NCBI GenBank assembly: GCA_963711035.1
Contig: CAVQCN010000001.1
Span: 620,001-684,000 of the forward strand
DNA: 64,000 nt
Direction of reading: 5' to 3'
From: WHTK01 sp963711035
GTDB taxonomy: Bacteria > Chloroflexota > Dehalococcoidia > DSTF01 > WHTK01
The stretch's first letter is position 1, and each line of letters opens with the position of its first letter. Made by a program: the position numbers and the translations under genes. Shown in pieces: positions 54,985 through 63,602 of the stretch. Below the pieces are notes generated by a model that saw only the letters and a list, made by a program, of their open reading frames with translations, ran no database searches and had not been told where the DNA came from.

Positions 54985-56283
54985 ATGGCGAGACGGGGCT
55001 ACCTCCCCCTACGGGGCGTGCGTGTCATCTCCTTCGAGACGGCGTACTCGCTGCCGGCCGGCACGCGGACGCTCTCGGAGCTCGGCGCCGAGGTCGTGCG
55101 CGCGACGGCGCCGGGACGCGTCGTCAGCAACTACACGACCATCGTCGACGGCAACGCGCTGGGTAAATCTTGTCTCGGCATCGACCTGAAGAACCCGGAG
55201 GGCCTGGCGCTGGCCAAGCGCCTGATCCTGCAAGCCGATGTCGTCAGCAACAACTTCCGGCCCTCCGTCATGCCCGGCTTCGGCCTCGGCCCGGTCGACC
55301 TGCACCGCGAGAAGCCCGAGCTCATCGTGCTGCAGCTGTCCGGCTTCGGCTCGCCGGGGCCGTGGGAGGACTACCCGGCGTACGGTCCCAGCACCGAGGC
55401 TGCGGGCGGCCTGAACGCCCTCGTCGGCCGTGAGTCGGACCCGCCGATCCGCGTCGGCAGCGGCGTCTACTCCGATCAGCTTGCCGGACGCTACGCCGCC
55501 CTGGCCGTGATGGCGGCGCTGGACAAGCGGCGCCGCACCGGCGAAGGCAGTTTTATCGATCTCTCGATGACGGAGGGGATCAGCCACCTCATCGGCAACC
55601 TGCTGCTCAGCGCTGCACTGCGAGGCCGCCGGCCGGAGCGCCGCGGCAACCGCGACGCCGTCTTCGCGCCGCAGGGCGTCTACCCAGCAAAAGGCGACGA
55701 CGAGTGGATCGCGATCAGCATCAAGAGCGACGACTGCTGGCGCTCGCTCATCGCCCTCGTCGACGACGAACAGCTTCGGGCGCCGGAGTTCGCCGCGGCG
55801 GCCAATCGTCGCGACCGTCACGACGAGATTGACGCAATCCTGCGCAAATGGACGGCTGGCTTCGGCAAGAACGAGCTGGCGGAGCGGCTCCAGGCCCGTG
55901 GCATTGCGGCGGGACCGGTGAACAAGGTGAGCGACTTCCACTTCGACCCGCAGCTGACCGAACGCGGCTTCTTCCAGATGGTCGAGCATCAGCGGCCTAT
56001 CGTCGGCTACTCGTCCCATCCGCACCCGACGACCCCGTTCGCCGTCGAGGGCCGGTCACGAGCCCGGCTCACCGACATCCGCGACCTGGGTCAGGACAAC
56101 GTCTCTATCGTCAAGCGCTGGCTCGGCATCGGCCCCGCCGAAGCGCGACGGCTGCACGAAGTCGGCGCCCTGCGCGCCGAGCCCATTCAGGTGGACGAGG
56201 CGCCACCGACGCCCGGCCTGCCTCGCGACGAAGACTTCGCCGAACGGCTCGGCCTGTGGCGCGAGGAGACGAAGACGTCATGA
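54985..56283 (+). CDS. CaiB/BaiF CoA-transferase with catalytic Asp
   Basis: A 432-residue family III CoA-transferase. LRGVRVISFETAYSLPAGTRTLSELGAEVVRAT is the N-terminal block and SGFGSPGPWEDYPAYGPSTEAAGGL lies near residue 118. SGVYSDQLAGRYA near residue 165 aligns with the catalytic-Asp segment, which is present. SFIDLSMTEGISHLIGN follows near 190. The last 50 residues are a charged extension. Its stop overlaps the ATG of a second CaiB/BaiF gene (ATGA), so the two are translationally coupled. Start at 54985 is uncertain, as no clear ribosome site precedes it. Confidence 0.9.
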   Translation: MARRGYLPLRGVRVISFETAYSLPAGTRTLSELGAEVVRATAPGRVVSNYTTIVDGNALGKSCLGIDLKNPEGLALAKRLILQADVVSNNFRPSVMPGFGLGPVDLHREKPELIVLQLSGFGSPGPWEDYPAYGPSTEAAGGLNALVGRESDPPIRVGSGVYSDQLAGRYAALAVMAALDKRRRTGEGSFIDLSMTEGISHLIGNLLLSAALRGRRPERRGNRDAVFAPQGVYPAKGDDEWIAISIKSDDCWRSLIALVDDEQLRAPEFAAAANRRDRHDEIDAILRKWTAGFGKNELAERLQARGIAAGPVNKVSDFHFDPQLTERGFFQMVEHQRPIVGYSSHPHPTTPFAVEGRSRARLTDIRDLGQDNVSIVKRWLGIGPAEARRLHEVGALRAEPIQVDEAPPTPGLPRDEDFAERLGLWREETKTS

Positions 56284-57431
56284 GGGTACTCGAGATCGCG
56301 GGCGGGCCGGCGGCGGGCTTCGCGGGCCTCGTGCTGGCGGAGCTCGGCGCCGAGGTGATCAAGATCGAGCCGCCCGCCGGCGGCAGCTTCAGCCAGGACC
56401 CGGCCTCGGCGCTGGACGACGACACGATCGCCTTCCTCGACCGCCGCAAGCAGAGCGTGACGCTCGATCTGAACACCACGGCCGGGGCCGACCTCTTCGT
56501 CAAGCTCGTCGAGGCGTCGGACGGCATCATCGAAGACCTGGGCCCGGGCGAGCTGGCGCGCCACCGCCTCTCATACCGCCGCCTGCACCACGCCAACCCG
56601 GACGTCGTGGCCGTCAGCATCTCGCCCTTCGGCGCGACTGGCCCGCACGCCGGTTGGGAAGCCTCCGAGCTCGTCGTGCAGGCAATGGGAGGCACCGTAC
56701 AGAACACCGGCTTCGAGGGCGAGGCGCCCCTCATGGTCGCGGGCTACGCGGCAGGCTTCATCGCCGGCCTCAATGCAGCGACTGCGCTCTATGCCGGCGT
56801 ACTCGGCGTTGCCAACGGCATCGAGAGCGGGGTGCACATCGACGTCTCTGCTCAGGAGTGCTTCTTCCAGCACCAGGCACGCCACGTCGGCCAATACGCT
56901 TACAACGGCAGCGGCACGCGGCGGGAGCAGTCCGCGATGGGCCGCCAGGGCTTCCCCCACACCGTCATGGCAGCGGACGGCTGGCTCTACATGCTGGCGC
57001 TGCTGGCCGAATGGGAGGAGGTCGCCTTCTTCCTCGGCCTCGAATCGTTCATCACCCACGAATGGAGCGACCCCGACGCGCGCGCCGAGCGCTGGCCCGA
57101 GATCGAACCGCATTTCAAGGCAGCGCTCGCCTCTCGCGACCGGCACGACTGGTTTGCCGACGCCTCGGAGCACGGCTACACCTTCGCGCCAATCTACGAC
57201 CCGGCCGAAGCCATGGCCGGGCCTCATTCGGCCGCGCGCGGCTTCTTCAAGACGGCAACGATCGACGGGCGGGAGGTTCCCAGCGCCGGCCTGCCGTTCC
57301 CGTGGCCGGAGCCGGAGGGCTCGCAGAACCGGCCGCCACGCCGCGGCGAGCACACCGACTCCGTGCTGGCCGGACTCCTCGACATGGACAACGCGGCGCT
57401 CGGCGCGCTGCACGAGAAGGGCGTAGTGTAG
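56280..57431 (+). CDS. CaiB/BaiF CoA-transferase lacking catalytic Asp
   Basis: A 383-residue family III CoA-transferase-like protein. It starts RVLEIAGGPAAGFAGLVLAELGAEVIKIEPP, has DRRKQSVTLDLNT near residue 60 and SISPFGATGPHAGWEASELVVQAMGG near residue 115. In the segment that holds the catalytic Asp in active members it reads VAGYAAGFIAG, with Gly at the Asp position. It follows its Asp-containing partner with a 4-base overlap, repeating the arrangement of the 16310-18767 pair. It is likely the structural or binding subunit of a heteromeric enzyme. Confidence 0.9.
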   Translation: MRVLEIAGGPAAGFAGLVLAELGAEVIKIEPPAGGSFSQDPASALDDDTIAFLDRRKQSVTLDLNTTAGADLFVKLVEASDGIIEDLGPGELARHRLSYRRLHHANPDVVAVSISPFGATGPHAGWEASELVVQAMGGTVQNTGFEGEAPLMVAGYAAGFIAGLNAATALYAGVLGVANGIESGVHIDVSAQECFFQHQARHVGQYAYNGSGTRREQSAMGRQGFPHTVMAADGWLYMLALLAEWEEVAFFLGLESFITHEWSDPDARAERWPEIEPHFKAALASRDRHDWFADASEHGYTFAPIYDPAEAMAGPHSAARGFFKTATIDGREVPSAGLPFPWPEPEGSQNRPPRRGEHTDSVLAGLLDMDNAALGALHEKGVV

Positions 57432-57471
57432 CGACGGCAGGCCAGATCTGCCGCCAATGAGGAGGGAGTAC

Positions 57472-58296
57472 ATGGAAAGCGAGACGAAATCGACCTATCA
57501 GGGACGGTGGCGGCAGCTGGTGAACCTCTCCGCCAACCGCAAGGGCTCGATCCACGACGACGAGCAGGCCAAGAAGATGGGCTTCCGCAGCGGCTTCGTG
57601 CCCGGCAGCACCGTCGCAACCGCTGCGATGCCAGCGCTCGTGGAGCTGCTTGGCAAGCAGTGGATGGAAGGCGGCTGGTACACCTTCAACTTCGTCTCTC
57701 CCGTCTACGTCGACGAGGAAGTGCGCGAAGAAGCCGAAGTCGAAGGCGACGAGACCCTGCTCAAGGTCATCGCGCGCGACAACCGCGTCTGCTGCGTCGG
57801 CCGCGCCGGCCTCGGCTTCAAGCTGGCCTGGGACCCCGAGCGCGACGGCAAGCGCGGCGCCGAGGGCGTCTTCCCCAAGATCGACATGGGCCGCCACGTC
57901 GGCTCCACAGAGTTCACCGTCTCGGCAGACGAGATCCAACCGATGCTCGGTTCCGCCGGCGACGAGACACCGTGGTACCGCGACTCGTCCCCCTGGGGTG
58001 GCGGCGTCGTCCCGCCGGAGTGGCTGCACCGGGTGGCCCGGCTGATCACCGTGGACGAGAACGATGAGTTGAGGCTGCCGTTCGAGGGCATCCGCCCGCC
58101 CAGCATGTGGGCCGAGCACGCCCTCTCGCAGTCGCAGCCACTGCTCCTCGACAAGACGTACACGATGAGCGAGAAGGTCGTCGACAAGGGCGTCTCCGGC
58201 CGCACGCTGTTCATCACCTACGAGTTCGAGGTATCCGATGGCGGCAAGCAGCTCGCCGTTGGCCGCCACAAGGTGAAGTGGTTCGCGTCTGAGTAG
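57472..58296 (+). CDS. Hotdog-fold (MaoC-like) protein
   Basis: A 274-residue protein with a double-hotdog look. KGSIHDDEQAKKMGFRSGFVPGSTVATAAMPALVELLG (about residues 23-60) resembles the MaoC/FAS1-type dehydratase substrate helix. A second, weaker half follows with PPSMWAEHALSQSQPLLLDKTYTMSEKV near residue 208. GGAGGG precedes the ATG. It is 40 bases after the CoA-transferase pair, so it may hydrate or dehydrate the CoA ester that they make. The catalytic Asp/His pair of MaoC hydratases is only partly recognisable. Confidence 0.75.
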   Translation: MESETKSTYQGRWRQLVNLSANRKGSIHDDEQAKKMGFRSGFVPGSTVATAAMPALVELLGKQWMEGGWYTFNFVSPVYVDEEVREEAEVEGDETLLKVIARDNRVCCVGRAGLGFKLAWDPERDGKRGAEGVFPKIDMGRHVGSTEFTVSADEIQPMLGSAGDETPWYRDSSPWGGGVVPPEWLHRVARLITVDENDELRLPFEGIRPPSMWAEHALSQSQPLLLDKTYTMSEKVVDKGVSGRTLFITYEFEVSDGGKQLAVGRHKVKWFASE

Positions 58297-58326
58297 ACGC
58301 TGGTTTGAGGGCAGGAGGTGGTGACG

Positions 58327-58869
58327 ATGGCAAGAATCGCACCCGTCACCGATCGCAACGAGGTACCGGAAGGCTACCATCCAACCTTCGACAGGATGGC
58401 TGGAACTTTCCCGTCAGGCTCGCTACCGTTCTATCTCCTGCGTAGTCCGGAAGCGGCCGGCCATCTGCTGGCCCTTACGGACTCCATCCGTCTGCGCTCG
58501 AACATCCCGGCCAAGCAGCGAATCATTGTGACACTCGCCACTGCACGTCATTTCGACTGCGCATACGAGTGGCCGGCCTTCGTGCGGCTCGCGGCCGGAG
58601 CCGGCATCGACACGAAGACCGTCGACGCTATCGGCCACGGTCGAGCGCTGGACGGCCTGGACGCGGAGGATACGCTTCTCATTCGTTTCAGCCGCGAGCT
58701 CCTGCGGGATCACCGCGTCTCAGACGAAACATTCTCGGCGGCGAAGGAACGCTACGGGGAGCAGGGCGTACTTGAGCTATCGATCCAGATCGGTCTCTAC
58801 GCACTTGTGGCCTGCACGGCCAATGTCATCGAACTGGAGCCGCCCAGCGGGGCTTCGCCGCTACCTTGA
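58327..58869 (+). CDS. Carboxymuconolactone decarboxylase/AhpD-like protein
   Basis: A 180-residue all-helical protein of the CMD family. SNIPAKQRIIVTLATARHFDCAYEWPAFVRLAAGAG near residues 60-95 is the family core, and ALDGLDAEDTLLIRFSRELLRDHRV follows. The double-Cys motif of peroxidase-type AhpD is not complete (a single Cys in HFDCAYEW), so a decarboxylase-like or binding role is more likely. ATG at 58327 is preferred, since AGGAGG lies 8 bases upstream. It ends the plus-strand CoA-transferase operon. Confidence 0.82.
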   Translation: MARIAPVTDRNEVPEGYHPTFDRMAGTFPSGSLPFYLLRSPEAAGHLLALTDSIRLRSNIPAKQRIIVTLATARHFDCAYEWPAFVRLAAGAGIDTKTVDAIGHGRALDGLDAEDTLLIRFSRELLRDHRVSDETFSAAKERYGEQGVLELSIQIGLYALVACTANVIELEPPSGASPLP

Positions 58870-58876
58870 GGACACC

Positions 58877-59452
58877 TCAGCCAAGCCAGCGCATGACGGG
58901 CAGCGAGGCCGCCATGTTGTCCGCCAGCTTGCGGTCCCATTGCTCCGTCCAGCCCGCAGGCAGGCTTCTGCGCACCTCGGACCAGATCATCGGCCGGCCG
59001 AAGCGCAGGTTGCGCGCCTCGACGACGGCGGCAAGAAACGCGGTCGCGTCGCCGAGGTCGTGTGTGTCGATGACCTGGCAGTCCAGCCAGCCGAGACCAT
59101 CGGGGAAGACGGGATTGCCGAGCCCCGTCACCTCATAGTGCTGGCCGGCCAATTTGTCGACGTCGCGCCCAGAGCGAAAGCCAAGGGCCGGCAGCAGGTC
59201 GAGCTGCTCCTCACCCAGCACCGTCAGGCTGAAGCTGCCTTTCGCCTTGACCAGGTCGTGCGTGTAGTTCGACTTGTAGAGCACGCTGAGCAGCCGCGGC
59301 CGCTCCGGGATGATCGACGCGCCGAAGGTGGAGAGCGATATCTGGGCGTTGAGGCGGTCTGCCGCGCTGCAGCCAACCGCCACGAGAGGCGTCCAGAAGA
59401 AGCTGAGGAGGCTGTTCCCGGCGGCCGGTTGCCTGCTATTGTCTTGCTCCAA
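58877..59452 (-). CDS. Flavin reductase-like domain protein
   Basis: A 191-residue FMN-binding split-barrel protein of the flavin reductase family. PLVAVGCSAADRLNAQISLSTFGASIIPERPRLLSVLYKSNYTHDLV matches the flavin-binding core, followed by GSFSLTVLGEEQLDLL and GLGNPVFPDGLGWLDCQVID. TTG start with GGGAGG upstream. It is convergent with the CMD gene (7-base gap) and divergent from the SDR gene. It could supply reduced flavin to the monooxygenases in the window, or act as an independent reductase. Confidence 0.8.
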   Translation of the reverse strand: MEQDNSRQPAAGNSLLSFFWTPLVAVGCSAADRLNAQISLSTFGASIIPERPRLLSVLYKSNYTHDLVKAKGSFSLTVLGEEQLDLLPALGFRSGRDVDKLAGQHYEVTGLGNPVFPDGLGWLDCQVIDTHDLGDATAFLAAVVEARNLRFGRPMIWSEVRRSLPAGWTEQWDRKLADNMAASLPVMRWLG

Positions 59453-59526
59453 CGCTGCCTCCCGTCGGGTGTCAATTCTACCGAAGCGCAGCCCGCCCCT
59501 GCGACCTGAAATCGAGGAGAGAAACG

Positions 59527-60381
59527 ATGGCAGAGGATCTGAGAGGCCAGGTGGCGATCGTCACAGGCGGCGGTCGCGGCATCGGCAAGGCGATTACGCT
59601 GGGGCTGGCAGACGCCGGCGTCTCGGTCGCGATCACGGGCCGCTCGTCCGGTCCCCTCGATGAGACGGTGGCGGAGATCGAGCAGCGCGGCGTCAAGGGC
59701 CTCGCCTTCGCCGCCGACGTAACGGACGCGGAAGCGATGAAGCGCCTCGTCGCCGAGACGGAGGCGCGGCTGGGCCCTGTCGACATCTTCGTCAGCAACG
59801 CCGCCATCGAGGGCACCTTCGGCCCCATGTGGAACGTCTCGAACGACGATTGGAAGCAGACGCTGATGACCAACGTCATGGGCGCCTTCAACTGCGCCCA
59901 GGCGGTGCTGCCCGGCATGACGGCGCGGCGCCGCGGACGCATCGTCAACGTCGGCAGCCGTGGCGGCCTCTACGCCACGCCTTACGACACCGGCTACTCG
60001 ACCACGAAGGCGGCGCTCGTCCGCCTCACGGAGGGCATCGCGATCGAGACGGAGGAGTACGGCGTCTCGATCTGGGTGATCCATCCCGGCGTCGTGCACA
60101 CGGGCATGTCTGACACGGTGCTGAACAGCCCGGAGGGCCGCAAGTGGCTGCCACGCTACCAGGACGCCCTCGACACCCGCTCCACGCCGATCGAGTGGGC
60201 GTCCGAGCTGGTCAACTTCCTGGCGTCGGGAGAGGCGGACGGGCTGTCCGGCTGCTTCATCAGCGTCAACGACGACTACCGCGACATGGCGAAGCGCGCC
60301 CAGGAGATCAAGGACGGCGACATGTACACGCTGCGCCTCAAGACGCATCCGACGCAGCGCCCGCCTCGATCGTTTCAGTAA
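59527..60381 (+). CDS. Short-chain dehydrogenase/reductase
   Basis: A 284-residue classical SDR. TGGGRGIGKAITLGLADAG near residue 12 binds the cofactor, VSNAAIEG near residue 90, catalytic Ser in IVNVGSRGG near 141 and YSTTKAAL near 155 (YxxxK). VIHPGVVHTGM follows. A C-terminal extension of about 30 residues (DDYRDMAKRAQEIKDGD onward) is longer than usual. GAGGAG sits upstream of the ATG. It is followed by a quinone-reductase-type gene on the same strand. Substrate unknown. Confidence 0.9.
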   Translation: MAEDLRGQVAIVTGGGRGIGKAITLGLADAGVSVAITGRSSGPLDETVAEIEQRGVKGLAFAADVTDAEAMKRLVAETEARLGPVDIFVSNAAIEGTFGPMWNVSNDDWKQTLMTNVMGAFNCAQAVLPGMTARRRGRIVNVGSRGGLYATPYDTGYSTTKAALVRLTEGIAIETEEYGVSIWVIHPGVVHTGMSDTVLNSPEGRKWLPRYQDALDTRSTPIEWASELVNFLASGEADGLSGCFISVNDDYRDMAKRAQEIKDGDMYTLRLKTHPTQRPPRSFQ

Positions 60382-60452
60382 TCCCAGGACGGGGCGACAG
60401 AAGCGCCCGGCGAGGCGTACTCTCACGTACGATGCTCTCGATGAGCACTGGC

Positions 60453-60474
60453 ACGCCGGTCGCGCCGGCGTTTT
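60453..60474 (+). terminator. Possible terminator hairpin
   Basis: ACGCCGG/CCGGCGT with a 5-base loop, running into TTTT. It lies between the SDR and the quinone reductase, just before the ribosome site of the latter. It may separate the two transcription units. Confidence 0.5.
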
Positions 60475-60493
60475 GACACAAGGAGAACTGCAA

Positions 60494-61429
60494 ATGCGAG
60501 CCGTGACCTTCAGCCGGTTTGGTGGCCCCGAGGTACTGGAAGTAGCCGACCTGCCCGAGCGCGAGCCCGGTCCCGGCCAGGTGCGCATCCACGTCGCCGC
60601 CGCGACCGTCAACCCTACCGACCTCGGCTTCCGCGCCGGCGGGCAGTCGGCCGCGCTGGGCGACCTCAAGCCGCCCTACATCCCGGGCATGGAGCTCGCC
60701 GGCGTCGTGGACGCTGCCGGTGCGGGAAGCGGCTGGCAGGCCGGCGACCGCGTCCTCGCTATCGTCATCCCGCGCCGGCCCGAAGGCGGCGCCATGGCGG
60801 AATCGGTCGTCGTGCCGTCCGACTCGGTCGTCCGTGTCCCAGAGGGGTCGACGATGGAAGAAGCGGCCACGCTGCCCATGAACGGCCTCACGGTGCGCAA
60901 GGCGCTGGACATGCTCGACCTGAAGCAGGGCCAGACGCTGGCTGTCACGGGTGCGGCGGGCGCGGTCGGCGGCTACGCCGTCGAGCTCGGCGTGGCGGAC
61001 GGGCTGCGCGTCATTGCCATCGCGTCGCCCGGCGACGAGGCGATGCTCAAGCAGATGGGCGCTGAAGCCTTCGTGCCGCGCGGCGACGACGCGGCGCAGC
61101 GCATCCGCGCGCTCTTCCCGGCCGGCGTCGACGGCGTCATCGACGCTGCGCTACTCGGCAGGGCCATCTTGCCGGCGATCCGCGACGGCGGCGGCATGGC
61201 GGTCGTGCGCGGCTGGCAAGGCGACTCCGAGCGCGGCATCACGATCCACCAGGTGCGCGTCGGCGAATACGCCCAGAACCAGGCGGCGCTGCAGAAGCTG
61301 GCCGACCAGGTCGCCGCGAAGAAGCTGACCCTGCGCGTGGCCGAGACGTTCCCGCCGGAGCGCACGGCGGAGGCACACGAGAAGCTGGCGGCGGGCGGCG
61401 TCCGCGGACGCCTCGTCATCGTCTTCTAG
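60494..61429 (+). CDS. NADPH:quinone reductase, zinc-free MDR family
   Basis: A 311-residue medium-chain dehydrogenase/reductase of the quinone oxidoreductase branch. MRAVTFSRFGGPEVLEVADLPEREPGPGQVRIHVAAATVNPTDL is the typical N-terminus, GMELAGVVDAAGAG near residue 75 and the NADPH-binding VTGAAGAVGGYAVELG near residue 150 follow. Zinc-ligand residues are absent. ATG at 60494 with AAGGAG upstream is preferred to an earlier in-frame codon. It probably reduces quinones or enones with NADPH. Confidence 0.9.
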   Translation: MRAVTFSRFGGPEVLEVADLPEREPGPGQVRIHVAAATVNPTDLGFRAGGQSAALGDLKPPYIPGMELAGVVDAAGAGSGWQAGDRVLAIVIPRRPEGGAMAESVVVPSDSVVRVPEGSTMEEAATLPMNGLTVRKALDMLDLKQGQTLAVTGAAGAVGGYAVELGVADGLRVIAIASPGDEAMLKQMGAEAFVPRGDDAAQRIRALFPAGVDGVIDAALLGRAILPAIRDGGGMAVVRGWQGDSERGITIHQVRVGEYAQNQAALQKLADQVAAKKLTLRVAETFPPERTAEAHEKLAAGGVRGRLVIVF

Positions 61430-61445
61430 CCACTAGCATGGCGGC

Positions 61446-61490
61446 GTTGCCGCGCCGAGCGTTTTCTGCAAACGCTTCGTTGTCGGCAAC
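61446..61490. terminator. Nested hairpin between convergent genes
   Basis: Outer arms GTTGCCG/CGGCAAC enclose an inner hairpin AGCGTTT/AAACGCT (61458-61476). It lies in the 109-base gap between convergent genes and probably terminates both. Confidence 0.55.
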
Positions 61491-61538
61491 CGCCCGGAGC
61501 GGCGCAGGCTTCAGGCCGCCGACGGGTCCTTACGGGCC

Positions 61539-61961
61539 TTAAGGGGCGTCGGTCTCGCGAGGTAGTCTCGTTATGACGAGTAAGCCCACCGCTTCGGGCA
61601 GGAAGTAGAGCAGACGGCGCACGAGGGTCGGGCGGCGGCTCTTACGCCAGCGGTAACGTCGCAGCGGGATGAGCCACGGCACCCGACCGCCGAGGTACAG
61701 GTCGCAAAGCAGGTGACCGGAATAGCCCAGCGCGAAGCTGAGGCCTTTACGCGGATTGCTCAGGCATGCGACGGCGGTGCTGCAGACGACCAGCGCGGGC
61801 AAGCCGTGCGCCAGCCAGCGCCCCGCCGGAAACAACCGCAGAAGCCGCCCCGACTTGTCGACGACGTCCGGTACCAGGTTGCCCGCGATGGCGGCCGTCC
61901 GGTCCGCGCCGGTTGCGTCCGCGAGCACGATTGTCGTGGCGATGTGACCGAAGAAGAGCAT
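61539..61961 (-). CDS. Membrane metal-dependent hydrolase-like protein (DUF457 type)
   Basis: A 140-residue membrane protein. MLFFGHIATTIVLADATGADRTAAIAGNLVPDVVDKSGRL holds the His and Asp positions of the YdjM/DUF457 family, and WLAHGLPALVV and GYSGHLLCDLYLGGRVPWLIPLRRY provide further His and Asp residues. About three hydrophobic segments. ATG at 61961 was chosen, since the longer frame upstream is antisense to the nitroreductase. The family is annotated as membrane-bound metal-dependent hydrolase; no reaction has been assigned here. Confidence 0.7.
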   Translation of the reverse strand: MLFFGHIATTIVLADATGADRTAAIAGNLVPDVVDKSGRLLRLFPAGRWLAHGLPALVVCSTAVACLSNPRKGLSFALGYSGHLLCDLYLGGRVPWLIPLRRYRWRKSRRPTLVRRLLYFLPEAVGLLVITRLPRETDAP

Positions 61962-61978
61962 GCGAGGTGTTCGGCCGC

Positions 61979-62485
61979 TTACTCGAAGGACCGGCCGAAG
62001 GTCTCGCTGTGTACGACCTCGCTGAACGGCTTGCGCTTCTTGCGCCCCTTGCCGAGCTGCTGCTCCGGGTAGCCGAAGGAGAGGATGCCGAGCACCTCGT
62101 AGTCTGCCGGAATCTTGAGCAGTTGCTTGACGCCCTCCATGCCGCCGAAGCCGACCCAGTTGGAGCCGATGCCTGCGTCCCACGCCGTCAGCATCATCGA
62201 CTGTGCCGCGCGACTCAGGTCGGAGACGCCGAAGCGGCTTGGCTCGTTCGCCAGGACGACGGCGAGCGCGCATTGCGCCACGTACGGCCCGCTGGGTGAA
62301 AGCGAGCCCAGCTTCGCCAGCATGCCCTTGTCCTGAACGGCGATGAAGTGCCAGGGCTGGTCGTTACGGGAGCTCGCGGTGAGGTGCGCGGACTCGAGGA
62401 TGCGGCGCACGACATCCGGCGGGATGGGGCCTTCCTGGTAACGACGAACCGCCAGCAGGGTCCGCACTGCTTCGAATACGTCCAA
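61979..62485 (-). CDS. Nitroreductase family protein
   Basis: A 168-residue FMN-dependent nitroreductase. VRTLLAVRRYQEGPIPPDVVRRILESAHLTASSRNDQPWHFIAV carries the Arg-rich FMN-binding N-terminus and the SSRNDQPW segment, AAQSMMLTAWDAGIGSNWVGFGG near residue 92 the second flavin contact, and LGILSFGYPEQQ the end of the core. TTG start supported by GAGGGA. It is 17 bases upstream of the DUF457-like gene. Distinct in sequence from the nitroreductase at 54283. Confidence 0.88.
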   Translation of the reverse strand: MDVFEAVRTLLAVRRYQEGPIPPDVVRRILESAHLTASSRNDQPWHFIAVQDKGMLAKLGSLSPSGPYVAQCALAVVLANEPSRFGVSDLSRAAQSMMLTAWDAGIGSNWVGFGGMEGVKQLLKIPADYEVLGILSFGYPEQQLGKGRKKRKPFSEVVHSETFGRSFE

Positions 62486-62516
62486 TGAGACTTCCCTCTA
62501 GGCCAAGAGGCGATAA

Positions 62517-63599
62517 TTAGACGCGCGCGGCGCCGGACGCCGCTCCGATGGCGCCGAGCAGCGCCTCGAAGTCCTTGCCAAAGGCGGCAAGGCCTTCTTC
62601 CAGCAGCTCGTCCGTTACCTGCTTGAGGTCGATGCCGGCCGCGGTGGCCTGCGTGAGCACGTCCTCGGCTTCCGCCATGCCCTCGTCGATTGCCGGTCGC
62701 ACGCGGCCGTGGTCGAGGAAGGCTTCGAGCGTCGGCTCCGGCAGCGTGTTCACCGTGTCGCGCGCTACGAGCTCCTCGACGTAGAGCACGTCGCTGTAGG
62801 CCGGGTTTTTCGTGCTGGTCGAAGCCCACAGCGGCCGCTGCACTGCCGCGCCCGCGGCAGCGAGGCGCTGCCAGCGCGGGCCAGAGAAGTGTTCCTTGAA
62901 GCGCGCGTAGGCCCTGCGAGCGTTGGCGACGGCGATGCGGCCTCGCAGCGGCGAACCGGCCGGCAGGCGCTCGTCCACCTTCGTGTCCATGCGCGAGACG
63001 AAGAACGAGGCGACGCTGCTGACGCGGCTCACGTCCTGCCCCGCGTCGAGACGGCGTTCGAGGCCGCGCTGGTACGCCTCAGCAAACTGCTCGTAGGTCG
63101 ATACGTCGAAGAGCAACGTGATGTTGACGTTGAGCCCGTCCGAGATGAGCTGCTCAACGGCCTCGACACCTGATCGCACCCCGGGGATCTTGATCATGAG
63201 GTTGGGGCGCCCGACCACCTCCGCCATGTGGTGCGCCTCGGCGACCATCGTGGCGGCGTCGGCCGGCTGCGCCTCGAAGGAGACGAAGCCATCGTGGCCC
63301 TTCGCATCGTCGTAGACCGGACGCAGCGTGTCAGTCGCCATGCGGATGTCCTCGCCGCCGACCTGCAGGAAGACGTCGTAGGGGCTGACGCCGTTGCCGC
63401 CCCAGCGCTTCAACGACTCGTCGTAGTCGCGCGAGCCCTCGATGGCCTTACGAAAAATTGTGGGGTTGGAGGTCACGCCTCGCACCCACTTCTTCTCGAC
63501 CATCTCGGCCAAGCGGCCCGAGGTGAGCAGGTCGCGGCTGATGTAGTCCAGCCAGACGCTCTGTCCTTGCGCCCGCAGAGCATCGATTGAGTTGGCCAT
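62517..63599 (-). CDS. tal: Transaldolase
   Basis: A 360-residue transaldolase of the longer bacterial type. VWLDYISRDLLTSGRLAEMVEKKWVRGVTSNPTIFRKAI near residues 15-53 is the signature Asp/Asn region, and the Schiff-base Lys lies in LMIKIPG near residue 138. NVNITLLFDVSTYEQFAEAYQ and RPLWASTSTKNPAYSDVLYVEEL are characteristic. It starts 3 bases after the transketolase stop, with AAGGAG inside the end of that gene, so the two form a pentose-phosphate operon. It transfers dihydroxyacetone units between sugar phosphates. Confidence 0.95.
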   Translation of the reverse strand: MANSIDALRAQGQSVWLDYISRDLLTSGRLAEMVEKKWVRGVTSNPTIFRKAIEGSRDYDESLKRWGGNGVSPYDVFLQVGGEDIRMATDTLRPVYDDAKGHDGFVSFEAQPADAATMVAEAHHMAEVVGRPNLMIKIPGVRSGVEAVEQLISDGLNVNITLLFDVSTYEQFAEAYQRGLERRLDAGQDVSRVSSVASFFVSRMDTKVDERLPAGSPLRGRIAVANARRAYARFKEHFSGPRWQRLAAAGAAVQRPLWASTSTKNPAYSDVLYVEELVARDTVNTLPEPTLEAFLDHGRVRPAIDEGMAEAEDVLTQATAAGIDLKQVTDELLEEGLAAFGKDFEALLGAIGAASGAARV

Positions 63600-63602
63600 G
63601 TC

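Noticed and set aside
59224..60669. A 481-codon minus-strand open frame opposite the SDR gene
   Set aside because: It spans the SDR gene and parts of both neighbours in antisense, with no recognisable domain.
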